From: Metallyticus violacea
Lineage: Eukaryota > Arthropoda > Insecta > Mantodea > Metallyticidae
NCBI GenBank assembly: GCA_030762175.1
Contig: CM060843.1
Span: forward strand, 25,611,001 to 25,675,000
Reading direction: 5' to 3'
DNA: 64,000 bases
The notes under the pieces are model-generated. The model saw nothing but the letters and a program-made list of their open reading frames with translations. It had not been told where the DNA came from and made no database searches. Position numbers and translations under genes: made by a program. Position 1 is the first letter of the stretch, and the number at the start of each line of letters is the position of its first letter. This document shows, piece after piece, positions 32,501 to 42,857 of the stretch.

Positions 32501-33173
32501 ATGAAGGATGAGGAGGAGCAGGAGGAGCGGCGGCGCGCCGAGACGGTCGATCCCGAGTTTACGAAATGTAGGTTCCCCAGCACGATGCAGGTGGCGGGAC
32601 CGTCCCGCTGCGGAAAATCCACCTTCGTGAAAAATCTGCTCAGGCACGCGGATAGCGTGTTCGATCGCCCCTTCAAGAGGGCCTTGTGGTGTACCCTCCC
32701 GAATACCCGCCTCGCGAATTTAACAATTGCAATTTCAACGTGCGGCGGCACGAAGGAGTGGCGGATCTGCAGACCGTGAGGAACGGGGATCTGGTCGTGC
32801 CCGACGACATAATGTACGAGGCCGACGGCAGCGACGTTTCCAACTTTTTTACCAAGGATTCCCATCACTAAAATTTCGGCGTGATATACGTGCTGCAGAA
32901 CGTTTTCCCTCAGGGGAAAAAATTTCGAACGATGTCCCTCAAATCCAATTACATCGTCGTGTTCAAGAACAATCGCGACAAGATGCAGGTGAACAAATTT
33001 TGCCAGCAGCTGGAACCGCTAAACTCCAAATTTTTGCTCGAGGCTTTCGACAAGGCCACGAAAGAGGCTACGGCTACCTGGTGCTGGATTGCACTCAGAG
33101 CACTCCGGACGAATGTCGTTACAGGACGGGCGTGCTACCCAACGAGACGATGTACTGCTTCAGACCTAAATAA
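32501..33173 (+). pseudogene. FtsK/HerA-type genome-packaging ATPase, decayed
   Basis: This ATPase loads DNA into capsids in Polintons and related viruses. Walker A is VAGPSRCGKSTFVKNLL at ~32,590-32,640. Walker B is LVVPDDIM at ~32,795, followed by FFTK. The downstream sensor/strand region YVLQNVFPQGK and a conserved end with YLVLDCTQ and MYCFRPK are seen. The reading uses three frames: shift near 32,690, TAA at 32,869 and shift near 33,065. Length (~220 codons) is normal. It ends with TAA at 33,171, where AAATAAATAG may double as a TATA-like element for the next gene. Confidence 0.92.
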
Positions 33174-33216
33174 ATAGGGTCGAAGTTGCTGTCGCTCCGT
33201 CAGTGTCGTCGACGCT

Positions 33217-33642
33217 ATGAACGCGACGAACGTTCCAAGGCTGACTCCCCGAGACTTTAAGAGAGTGTGCAAACTGTCCTCTCCGACGATAGCCCGACAA
33301 TGCGGCAACCTGTTGGTGTTAGGCAAGGCGAAGCCAAAATTGCTTTTCAAATTGCTGAAGGGTATAAATTCGGAGTTGTTAAAGGCAATTTGCGAATGCG
33401 TCCTGAACGTCAGTAGCGGCAAAGTGCCCATTTCTTCGAAGTGCGCAAAACGATTAAAGAGGCATCGAACGTCGTGGAGGAGATCAGTCGACAGGAGACA
33501 GTCTTTAAAGAAGAAGAAGAAGAAGAAGAAGAAGAAGAAGAAGAAGAAAGCCATCGCCGTGCAAAAGGGCGGTTTCCTGCCCGCCTTCATATTGCCCGTG
33601 TTGACGGCGCTGGGTAGCGCGCTGGTGTCGAAATTCGCTTAG
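33217..33642 (+). CDS. small basic Polinton protein with hydrophobic GGFLPA C-terminus (PX-like)
   Basis: An intact 141-residue frame. The N-terminal ~85 residues are helical with a cysteine-containing segment (KAICECVLNVSSGKVP) that I recognise as a recurrent feature of a conserved small Polinton protein. A run of about 14 lysines follows, encoded by (AAG)n at ~33,508-33,549 and probably expanded. The C-terminus is hydrophobic: KGGFLPAFILPVLTALG. The C-terminal pattern recalls membrane-active or core-type minor virion proteins, but the function in Polintons is not established. TCAGT at 33,200-33,204 is a likely initiator. The frame is unbroken, unlike its neighbours. Confidence 0.7.
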   Translation: MNATNVPRLTPRDFKRVCKLSSPTIARQCGNLLVLGKAKPKLLFKLLKGINSELLKAICECVLNVSSGKVPISSKCAKRLKRHRTSWRRSVDRRQSLKKKKKKKKKKKKKKAIAVQKGGFLPAFILPVLTALGSALVSKFA

Positions 33643-33646
33643 CGAG

Positions 33647-34068
33647 ATGAGGCACGGAAAGCAGATCGTGCTCATGCACTCGCAGCCCGAGAGCGTGAAA
33701 AAATTGCACGTGATCTACAGGACGCTGTCGGGCCTGATGGACGACATAAATAAAATTAGAAATTTGACTCTGTCTCCGGACGACAAGTGAAAATTGCTAA
33801 GATATAAATTATCGGATTATTACGACCTCATGTCAAGTTGCGCAAGCCTTATCTGAGGACGGCGAAGCAAGCATTGGAGGTAGCTGAGGAAGAAGAAGAT
33901 GACAAGGGTGAGGTCGTGGCGCGCGACGCCGAACGCTTTCGAGGAAAGATAAAGCGAGAGAGGAAGAGAAAGGCGCCCAAGAGTCAAAAGGAGAAGAGCG
34001 CAAGTTCGGACAACGAAGTCAGATACAGACCTTACAACTTGCGCAAGAACAAATGGCTGCAACTTTGA
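33647..34068 (+). pseudogene. conserved small Polinton protein with basic C-terminus, decayed
   Basis: The ATG at 33,647 lies 5 nt after the previous stop. The first 47 codons (VKKLHVIYRTLSGLMDDINK) end at TGA 33,788. The frame then continues through YKLSDYYDLM and shifts near 33,838 into LRKPYLRTAKQALEV, an acidic stretch and a strongly basic end (KIKRERKRKAPKSQKEK, YRPYNLRKNKW). Short helical N-terminus, acidic middle and basic tail fit a small packaged Polinton protein. It overlaps the integrase start by 16 bp. Reading both halves as one gene is inference from order, spacing and lack of a start codon in the second half. Confidence 0.5.
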
Positions 34069-35132
34069 CGCGAGGCGAGAGGAAGGAGCTGGATAGGTAT
34101 TATTCGAAGGCCGAACACTACGCTGGCCTCGGCACCGTCGCGAAGCTTCGTCGCGCCACCGGCATATCGGCCTGCAAGAGAGAACATTATCTGCAGGGAC
34201 AGGAGAGCTACACCCTTCACAAGGCCGCGAGAAAGCGCTTCGCCACAAAACATTATCACGTGACTAACATAGACGATTTGTGGGAAGCCAACCTAAACGT
34301 CTTGGATGCTCTGAAGACGCACAACGAGCCGTACGCATACATATTGACCGTCATCGACGTCTTTTCCAAATTTGCATGGGCTGCACCGCTGAAATCTAAA
34401 TCGGGAAGCGAAATAGTCGCAGCGTTCGACGCCATCTTCGCCGAAAGCGGACGCGCTCCCAGGGTGCTTCGAACCGATAAAGGCATGGAGTTTACCAATC
34501 GTCAATTTCGGAACTTTTTGAAAAACAGGGGAATATCTCACCACACAGCCAAAAATGCCGTCAAGGCCAGCATCGTGGAAAGAATCAACAGGACTCTGAA
34601 GACGAAGATGTGGAAATACTTCACGCACAATAATACTCGCAGATACGTCGAAATTTTGCCGAAACTCGTTCGTTCTTACAACGACTCGCAAAATCGGACG
34701 ATCAAGATGGCTCCCGCAGACGTGAATGAGACCAGCATCTCCGAGGTTTACGACAACACTCGCTCAAACGATCGGCGTCGGCACACCTCAGCTCCCAGAT
34801 ATTAGATCGGCGAGCACGTGCGCATTTCGAAGCACAAATTGACGTTCGACAAGGGCTACGTGCAAAATTGGACGGCCGAAATATTCCCGATTCGCAAGAT
34901 ACTGAGAGGATCTCCCACCGTCTAGGAACTGCGCGACCTGGGAGGAGCAGAAATAGACGGCATTTTCTACGCCGAAGAGATACAGAAGGTTCGATTTCCC
35001 GCCATCTACAAGATCGATAAAATCCTGGACGAGCGAGGCAGAGGCGTCAATAGGGAGGTGTTCGTGAAGTGGAAAGGTTATCCGTTCTGATTTAATTCTT
35101 GGATCAAGCGCTCGGCAATGCTGTCGCCATGA
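34053..35132 (+). pseudogene. retroviral-type (rve) integrase with C-terminal chromodomain, decayed
   Basis: The integrase inserts the element and creates the 6-bp duplication seen at its ends. The DDE triad is visible: Asp in NIDDLWEANL, Asp in LRTDKGMEF and Glu in ASIVERINRTLK. A zinc-binding-like N-terminal region precedes it. After the core come an SH3-like part (GEHVRISKHK, VQNWTAEIF) and a chromodomain (YKIDKILDERG, REVFVKWKGYPF, SWI). In-frame stops: TAG at 34,803, TAG at 34,923 and TGA at 35,088. No frameshift is needed. It starts inside the end of the upstream gene. Length (~360 codons) is right. Confidence 0.94.
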
Positions 35133-35152
35133 TACGAAGAGAACCTTTTTCC

Positions 35153-36079
35153 ATGACCCTCACCAGCAACGGCTCCATGAATCACTTCGAGGAAACACTA
35201 CTTCGCGCTTTTCCAACATGCTGCCTCAGCGAACGGTCGTAATGGGCGTGAGGGAAGTGGCGCTCACCAAGATACGATATCCGGGTTCGTGTCTAAATAT
35301 ATCGAAAGGCGGCAATTTCATAAAGGGCACCCTGGTTCAGAGAGGCAGAACGGGCGAATTTACTGAATCGGATTTCCGTTTCGAATTGAGGGAAACCACC
35401 ATAACCGATAACATAATGCTCTTGACCGAACTCAATCGCGTCATTCTCAAAGAGGCGCGCGTCGAAGCTTTCTTTGAATACGCCAAGCAGTAGGGTTTCG
35501 TCACCATTAACGCTAACGCCGTGAATAAGGAGTCTCGAAATGAGGATTCGACGACAGTCTCGTCAACCGAAGAGGAAAAAGAAGAGGGTAAATCGAACGA
35601 TACGGAACCTGCGCCCAGCAGCGTCTCGACGCCTGATGAGGCGAAAAAGAAAAAGGCCGCGCCGACAGCGAATATGATTCGAAATCTGTATCTATCGCCG
35701 GACTTGAGTAGGCAATTAGGTTTCGAGCCCGGAACACGTTACAACGACCTTGCGCGCTAGGTATCCCATGAATCTTTATGTCACGTTCCCGTACGAATTA
35801 TTTGTCTACTGCAATCTGGTGCAACCGCAGAAGGTTAGCGACACGTTTACTCAGATCGTCGAAAGCACGACTGTCGAAATGGACGTCGATCACAGGCACT
35901 TGGCAATGGAAAAATCGTTTTTTCCCCTGAATTAGGTCCCCATGCTATCTCGCGATTTTCAAATCGTGCACGTAGATTTAAGAACGGGCACGGGACAATT
36001 ATTACCATTCATGGACGGATTTTCTTCGGCTATAGTTCTCTCATTTAGACCCAGGAATGAACCATCGCGATCGGGATAA
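35153..36079 (+). pseudogene. penton-like minor capsid protein (single jelly roll), decayed
   Basis: This is the vertex capsid protein of Polintons. The start is MTLTSNGSMNHF. A 1-nt shift near 35,200 leads to VREVALTKIRYPGS, typical of the N-terminal strand region. TAG at 35,491 follows, then a Glu/Ser/Lys-rich linker and SRQLGFEPG. TAG at 35,758 and a shift lead into YELFVYCNLVQPQKV and, after TAG at 35,933, QIVHVDLRTGTGQLLPF and VLSFRPR. It lies directly before the MCP gene, the usual order. Assignment rests on position and these segments. Confidence 0.82.
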
Positions 36080-36181
36080 AAGCGCGCAGGAGGGGACATT
36101 CGATTAAGTCTAAGCCGAGGCGCGCTAGGGCGATAGAAAGAAAAAGAGAAAAAGGAAGAAAAAAGAAGATATATTTTTGTG

Positions 36182-36798
36182 ATGTCTAGCGTGCATGTAA
36201 ATACGGCCTTCAACATCTTCTACGATCTGGCGGTGCAGACGGGCGTCGACAATTACAACGTAGTGATCCTCGACCCTCAAAACGCTATAACGTGCAATTC
36301 TCCGATCATCTTTCACTATACGGGAAATGCCAACACTTACCTGGATCTTTCGTACGTAGTTTTGCACCTACGTTGCAAGATCGTCGGCGAGGATGGCAAA
36401 AATCTGGAGGACGGCAGCGAGATCACACTGGTCAACAATTCCCTAAGTTCTCTATTTCAGCAAATGTCAGTGATATTAAATAACGTCATGGTGACGCAAC
36501 CTCAACCGGGCTATCCTTACAAGACCTATCTGGAGACTTCGCTCACTTTCTCTAGCGATGCCATGAATACGCGTCTGCAGGCGTCGCTCTGGAAATTGGA
36601 CGAAGCCGGAAACATGGACGGTTTCGATAATTTGGCAGCAAAATGGCGTTTCGGCATAACAAAGGGTAGCAGAGAATTCGAGCTGATGGGCTGCCTGTCT
36701 GTCGCCTTGTTCAACCAGGACAAGTATCTCTTGAATAACGTCTCCTTGACGATTAAGCTAACGCCCTCGAGCCCGGAGTTTCACCTCGTGTCTAGACC
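36182..36798 (+). pseudogene. major capsid protein (double jelly roll), 5' part, split by retrotransposon
   Basis: Begins at ATG 36,182 (an in-frame GTG lies just before it). The start reads MSSVHVNTAFNIFYDLAV and the core contains VILDPQNAI and VSLTIKLTPSSPEFHLVS, typical of the first jelly roll and interdomain region of Polinton MCPs. The frame is clean up to 36,798, where a non-LTR retrotransposon begins. The 10-bp duplication TGTCTAGACC covers 36,789-36,798. The other part of the gene resumes at 42,857 in the frame expected if the insertion were absent. Confidence 0.9.
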
Positions 36799-37091
36799 CC
36801 CTTGGGGTTCGCCCCCTAAAGGATATATTGTGATTGTTTTATGCCTCTTGTGCGAATCAATCTTTGAATCGTTTTCTTTGTTTATTTTAAGGGAGCTCCC
36901 AGGTCCGCGTCCTCAACCCCGGGCAACAGGAATATTTCCTGGCTGAGAGGAGCTAATAAAATCGTAGAAAGGGACAGATAGGTGATATAGGAGAGCCCTT
37001 ATAAGGGCTATTTTTTTAGGATCTGTGATTTATAAATAACTTTCCCTCAAAGGACTCTGAATATAATAACCGGGGCTTTTTCCCCGGGAAC

Positions 37092-38351
37092 ATGCCAATG
37101 CAGAGGTCCCCGACTAGGTCGGGCAGGAGGCCTCCGCAGAGGGGTTCTCCCCCCAGGCGGTCTCCACCTGGGAGGACCCCCTCGGCGGAATCACCTGTTT
37201 CGCCAGATCGGGGCAAGGAAAAAGATGTTTTTATGATACCAGTTCCAGAAGACCCAATGGAGGGCTTCGAACACCTCTTTTTAAGGGAAAATACCGAATC
37301 GGTCCAGGCAACCGATGTCACACCGGACTTGACAAAATATATACTAGAGTTAGACGTTGTTCTTTGCACACACGATAGAACAACGCGAGAGAAAATCAAC
37401 TTAGTAAAAGAGAAGTTTTTAAAAATGGCCTCAAGGATTCATTTCGCTTATGGGAAGATATCAGAACTAGAAAAAGAGAATTGTAGGTTAAAAAAAGAAA
37501 ATTCCGAGCTGAAAGCTACAAATGTGCAGCCTCAACTGACCTTTGCGTCAGCAACTGCCAAACCAGTCAGCGTAAAGAGCATGTCTGGGAAGGAAAATAA
37601 TATTGTACAAGCCGTAAATAAGCAAGCTCCAGTAGTGTTCTGTTCCTCCAAGTCGGGACAGGCACCTGAAGCAATAAAGAAAAAATTCACAGAACTAGTA
37701 AGTCCTGTGAAAGACAAAATAAAAGTACGTGCTATCAAAAATGTGGGGAAACAGGTTCTAATAGAAGTAAAGTCTCAGGAAGATGTAAAGAAATTGATTG
37801 AACACCCAAAATTGGTGACAGAGATGACTGTGGAACGTCCACGCATTATCATCTATGATGTCCCAAAGTGGATCTCTAAAGAGAAGCTTTCAGAGCTAGT
37901 GTATTCCCAGAATTTAGATGAGATGATAAATGAAAATGAATTTAAACAGGAATTTTCGCACCGGTTTTTAACCGTTCCCAGAAATGATAGAACAACCCAT
38001 CATGTAGTCGAGGTAAGTCCTCGAATTAGGAAAATGCTTTTGGCAAAGGGTAGAGTTTTTGTCGATTTTTCTTCCCTTTCCGTCAAGGACTTTTTAGTAG
38101 TCCCAAAGTGCCACAAATGCCAAGATGTAGGGCATGTGGCAAACTTTTGTACGCAAGACAAACAAGTCTGTGCCCATTGCGGAGAACAGGATCATCTCCG
38201 CAAAGACTGTAAAAAGTCTAAACTAGAGGCAGTGTGCATTGCTTGTACACGGCGAGGGAAGAATAATTGTAGAAGGCCCAATATGACTGACTGTGAGACT
38301 TACAAGTACTTGCTGAACAGAATTATACAAAAGACAGACTATGGACAGTAA
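37092..38351 (+). CDS. retrotransposon ORF1 (gag-like nucleic-acid-binding protein)
   Basis: An intact 419-residue frame. The N-terminal ~35 residues are rich in Pro, Ser and Arg (SPTRSGRRPPQRGSPPRR). A coiled-coil stretch lies near residues 115-145 (GKISELEKENCRLKKENSEL). A middle domain has KVRAIKNVGKQVLIEVKSQE and is probably an RRM-like fold. The C-terminus has two good CX2CX4HX4C knuckles, CHKCQDVGHVANFC and CAHCGEQDHLRKDC, and a third cysteine cluster, CIACTRRGKNNC. This order is normal for ORF1 of R1/Jockey-clade elements and serves RNA binding. It ends CAGTAA, overlapped by the ATG of the next ORF at 38,341. Confidence 0.9.
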   Translation: MPMQRSPTRSGRRPPQRGSPPRRSPPGRTPSAESPVSPDRGKEKDVFMIPVPEDPMEGFEHLFLRENTESVQATDVTPDLTKYILELDVVLCTHDRTTREKINLVKEKFLKMASRIHFAYGKISELEKENCRLKKENSELKATNVQPQLTFASATAKPVSVKSMSGKENNIVQAVNKQAPVVFCSSKSGQAPEAIKKKFTELVSPVKDKIKVRAIKNVGKQVLIEVKSQEDVKKLIEHPKLVTEMTVERPRIIIYDVPKWISKEKLSELVYSQNLDEMINENEFKQEFSHRFLTVPRNDRTTHHVVEVSPRIRKMLLAKGRVFVDFSSLSVKDFLVVPKCHKCQDVGHVANFCTQDKQVCAHCGEQDHLRKDCKKSKLEAVCIACTRRGKNNCRRPNMTDCETYKYLLNRIIQKTDYGQ

Positions 38352-39197
38352 ACCCTCAAGTGAAGTAATGAATGACAAATTGATCTGGAGACTGGCCAAG
38401 ATCTGTTGAAAGAGGAAACCAGGTGCAAAGCGAGGTATATTGGGTTAAAAAATTGTTTCTGCTGTGCAAGAAAACATAAACCCCCTTCGAGAAAAAAACA
38501 AGATGCCAACAGAGCGTTGGAGTATCGTGCAAAACTCGCCAAAAATAGTCTTGTTGTATCTAAGGTTGACTCTTCCACTCAGACATGTGGTTTTGTTGAG
38601 GATCATAATGAATCCCCAAGAAAATGGTATAAATGGTTTAGTCTTCGACCAAGAAGTCATCGTGCTTCACGAGAGATTACAAGGACTGAAACGACTGACA
38701 CAATACCAGACCAAATAACGGACGAAACCGCCAGACAAGAAACAGTATGTACATTGTCTACGGCAACAACTGTAGCCGGACAAGAACTTGAGACAAATGA
38801 AACTCCTATAAATGACTCAGTTTCAAAGGTAGGAATTTATAACATAAATCCCATGACTATTTATAAAGACTTAGAATTAAATCACAAGTTGTCAAGATTA
38901 GAAGAGATAAATGTTCTACAGATAGCCTTAAGACAGGAGGTCAGGAGGCTTCACCCTAAGGGGAGTACAATCACATTCCCTTGCCCCGAAGCCACTGATC
39001 GTATGCAATTAAAATCATATGCATTACCCTCAGACCCTGAACAGTTGTTGGATCTGTTGCTACTAGTATTTGAAAGAAGACAAGAATCTTTCGATTTAGA
39101 ATCAGTGTACGTAGACTTCTCGCGTATTTATGGAAGAACTGCATTTTACGCTAGACTTCCCTGGCCACAATGCTATGCCCATCTAAGAGTCCCTTAA
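38341..39197 (+). pseudogene. retrotransposon middle ORF, unknown
   Basis: An ATG at 38,341 overlaps the ORF1 stop and begins MDSKPSSEVMNDKLIWRL. A 1-nt shift near 38,404 is needed to enter the 263-codon frame that runs to 39,197. That frame has a cysteine cluster (NCFCCARKHKPPSRKKQD), a Thr/Glu-rich middle and a conserved-looking end (EQLLDLLLLVFERRQESFD). It overlaps the endonuclease ATG (39,170) by 28 nt. Three stops separate ORF1 from it in the ORF1 frame, so it is not simply the broken end of ORF1. It could be a genuine third ORF or an N-terminal extension of ORF2. Confidence 0.55.
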
Positions 39198-42100
39198 AAT
39201 CAACACTAAGGGTGGGGCAATTAAATGCTGCGAGAAGTCGTTTAGTTATGCAAGAGATCCGACGACTGTCAGAGGAAATGAGGTTAGATATAGTATGCCT
39301 GCAGGAACCTTACCATATAAACGGAAAGTTGCCATATATGCCTGCTCTTTCTCGAACAATAGTTGGGGCCGAAATACCAATGGCAGCTAAGGTGGTTTTA
39401 AATAAAAATCTAACTATAACCAGAATCACTCAATTTACAGACTCGCACTGTGCCTGCATCGAGTTAACGCTCGATGGTAGGACAGTAATACTTTCCAGTC
39501 TTTATTTTCAGCCTAGTCAGAACATCGAGATTGGGTTAAGTAGAGTGAAGGAAATAGAGAGGAGATATGACAATATGGCAACAATCTATTGTCTAGATGC
39601 TAATGCCAAATCACATCTTTTGCATAGTGGAATTTTGGATGATCGGGGGGACACCATGGAGAGTCTGTTAATGGAATTAAAACTTGAAATAGCTAATAGA
39701 CCGGGCAACCCACCAACGTATATTGGACGTGTGGGTGTAGCATGTAACATAGACGTTACAGTGCATAATTCCAATGCAACGGATCTTATCCATGATTTGC
39801 GAGTGGCTCAAGAACAGACTGAGTCCGATCATAATGTAATTAGTTTTAATTTGAATTGGGAGAAGGCAGGGTATATACAGGATTCCCTAAGGTTTAATTT
39901 TAGGAGAACAAACTGGGTTAAACTAAGAGAATGTTTTGTTCCACCAAAGGAAATTTCTAAGGGGGGAAATATAAACCATGCGGCAAAAGAGCTTACTGCA
40001 GCTATAGTCACCGCAATGCGGCCTTCTATACCAATTAGTAGAGGGGGGACCAAATTTCTAAAAGCCCCTGGAATGATAAACTGCAAAGATATAGACGGAA
40101 TACTCGCAAGGCTAGAAAATTGTACCAAAAATCTCTAACTCATGAGGAAAGGGAGACACGCCTGTTGATTTATAGGAGAAGGAAACTTGCATACGAGAGT
40201 CTCTTAGCCAGGACCAGGCAAACAAGTTGGAAAAAGTTTGTTGAGGATTGTCTAACATTTAACGTTTGGGGTATACCATATAGATTAGTCAGGGAAAAGT
40301 CCAACTTGTTGACCATGGCTACCCTGGTCAAGGAGGACGGCTCGTACACTGTTTCCCGGCAGGAGACCGTTGACTATTGGTTGGATGTATTATTACCTAA
40401 AGAGGACGCGAATGACGAAAATGAACATCATCGGGCCTTCCGAAGGGAGGTAGAATCTCCTGTCCTAAGCAGGCAGGAGGTTCTTTCCTTTTCTGAGGAA
40501 GAGGTGGCCAATTCCATCTTCGATTTGAGGTTGAGGAAAGCCCCGGGGCCTGATGGAATTCCTGCGGAAATTCTACAGGCCCTAGGAGGTAGGTTGTTTT
40601 CAACCTACCTCATCAACGAATGTCTGCGTCAAGGTAGAATACCCAACATCTGGAAACAAGCCAACCTAGTCATCTTAAAGAAAGGTATCGATCGGGATCC
40701 TAAGTTCCCTAAATCATACAGGCCCATATGTCTCCTTAGTACCATGGCAAAAGTTCAAGAAAAGTTGTTACTTTCGAGATTACAATTATTTAGAGACATA
40801 GAAGGGATGTATCCTTTTCAATTTGGATTCCGCCTTGGCAAATCGACTGAGGATGCAGTCAATCATTCCTTGGAGATAGTATCTAATTCGGCAGAAAAAT
40901 ATGTAGTCGGTATATTCGTCAATATAGAAGGGGCCTTTGATAACTTGTGGTGGCCGTCGTTATATAAGCAATTTAGGCATCTGGGTTGTTCAAAAAATCT
41001 ATATGATTCTTTAATTGATTATTTTAAAAACCGTTTTGTAAATTATAGGATAGGACGACAATGGTTATCCAGAGAGTTATCTAAGGGATGCCCCCAAGGA
41101 TCAGTTTGTGGTCCTGTGTTCTGGGACATAGGGATAGAACCCTGTCTCAAGAGCATGGAAAATCTTGCGAAGACTATGGCTGTGGTGGCCTATGCCGACG
41201 ATATATTAATTTTAATCGAGGCTAAATCTAGAATAGAACTTGAAAACAAATGTAATAGAGTATTAGCGAGGGCTGTCTGTAGAATGTTCTAATCTAAAAC
41301 TGAAGATCTCTGCAACAAAAACCCAATATTTATTTCTAAAGGGTAATATGCAGAGATCTCCAATAATAAAATATGAAAATACATGTATCCAAAGATCACG
41401 GAGTGTAAGACACCTGGATATCCATTTAGATGAAAAATTATTATTCAAAATTCATTTGGAAGAAATTACAGCTAAAGCCTTTTTAATAATGAATAAAATT
41501 GCAAGACTTTCTCAAAATTATGGAACTATACCTTTTGGCGCAATAAAGTTATATAAGAATACCGTTTTAGCGTCGATAGTAGGTTACGGTGCTAGTGTGT
41601 GGGCACATAGGCTTTTTCTTCAAGGTGCCATTAAGACCATAAGAAGCCTCCAAAGAAAGATCCTAATTAGGATGTTGGGGGCATACACCAACCGACGCGT
41701 TATTGTTAATCACAGGTATCTTGCCTCTGGATCTAGAGGTACGCAAAAGGGGGGCACCATATTGGATAAGAAAGGAACATTATGTTAGAGCTCCGCAGCT
41801 CACGGGCTGTGCCATAAATGATGAAATAGACATCACAGAAAAACTGGTAGAGGAATGGCAAGATTCATGGGACACAAGCAACACAGGTCGGAGAACATAT
41901 AGTTTTTTCCCATCTGTAGATGAAAGATTTAGAATGAAGTATTTTCAACCGTCCCGGGGCCTTGTTCATTATCTCTCAGGTTATGGGCCATATCGTGCTT
42001 ACCTTAATAGATTTGGACTAAGACAAGACAATTTGTGTGACTGCGGACATATACAGACTCCCGAACATGCATTATTTGAATGCGACTTGACGAAAGACTT

Positions 42101-42233
42101 ACGACAAAACATACAAGTATACATACAAAATAGACCGATAAATTTCATACTAGGTAATAAGAAATTATGGATCCATTTAAATAAATTAGCTAACCTTTTC
42201 TCAAGCGAAGCCTTGAGAAATTTTAGAGGTTAG
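39170..42233 (+). pseudogene. retrotransposon ORF2: endonuclease and reverse transcriptase, frameshifted
   Basis: The endonuclease (39,170-40,138) shows VGQLNAARS, DIVCLQEPY, CLDANAKSHLL and ESDHNVISF, the metal-binding and catalytic blocks of AP-like endonucleases. A frameshift near 40,120 leads into the reverse transcriptase (to 41,292): KAPGPDGIPAEIL, SYRPICLLSTMAKV, QFGFRLGKSTEDAV, FVNIEGAFDNLWW and VAYADDILILIEA. The metal-binding Asp of motif A is Asn here, while the YADD box is intact. Further shifts near 41,285 and 41,710 lead to the thumb region and a C-terminal CDCGHIQTPEHALFEC motif typical of R1/Jockey ORF2. It is inactive by three frame breaks and the motif A change. Confidence 0.92.
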
Positions 42234-42799
42234 AATCCCGGATTTGATCCAAGTGTGCTTGCTGATGTGCCGGAGATCCTGCACCTGCAGGAATACCAGG
42301 ACAACCTCTTGAAGACCTAAGAGGCAGAGATCTCCAGGATTTTCCAGTGAGCCACTTTTCAACCAACTTTGACATTTAATTTAATGGTATAATTATACCA
42401 GTAGTTAGAATTAAACCTTTTAATAATTGTGTATGTGTAATAACTATTAACATTTTCATTTTTCTATATGTATCAGTAGTTGTTTTTTTCATGTGTAGAT
42501 ACATGTTGTAACTAATAACATTTATTGAATAAGTAAATCAATAAATGTATTTTGAGTTGATTATGTAGTATATGTATATTAAATGTAGTAGTTGAAAATA
42601 AAAAATGTATTGTATTGTAGAAAATATGTGTAATAGTTGAAAATTTAATTAAGGCACAATAATCATAGTGCCTAGTTCTTATGTTATATTAAAATTATAT
42701 ATTATTATGATTATTATCTTTACAAAATATGTAAAAGAAAGATTGTAAATTTGAAAATAAAGAAAATAAAGACCAGGCCAAAAAATTTAAGATACCTGG

Positions 42800-42857
42800 T
42801 CAAAAAGAAATAAGAAGCCGTGGCTTTGTCGAAGGACGAAGTCACGGTTTTTTTTTT
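42800..42857 (+). other. 3'-terminal hairpin and oligo-T of the retrotransposon
   Basis: CCGTGGCTTTGTC and GGACGAAGTCACGG (about 42,817-42,847) pair around a GAAG loop with one or two mismatches. Eleven T residues follow before the target duplication. Confidence 0.7.

Larger units (their letters stand above)
36799..42856 (+). mobile_element. non-LTR retrotransposon (R1/Jockey-type), 6.06 kb, inserted in the capsid gene
   Basis: Flanked by the exact direct repeat TGTCTAGACC (36,789-36,798 and 42,857-42,866). It contains a ~290-bp 5' UTR, a gag-like ORF1 with CCHC knuckles, a middle ORF, an ORF2 with AP-type endonuclease, reverse transcriptase and a C-terminal cysteine motif, and a 3' UTR. The end is not poly(A): a stem-loop (CCGTGGCTTTGTC / GGACGAAGTCACGG) is followed by a T run. 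It looks full-length because the 5' UTR and both early ORFs are complete. ORF2 frameshifts make it inactive. Confidence 0.92.
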
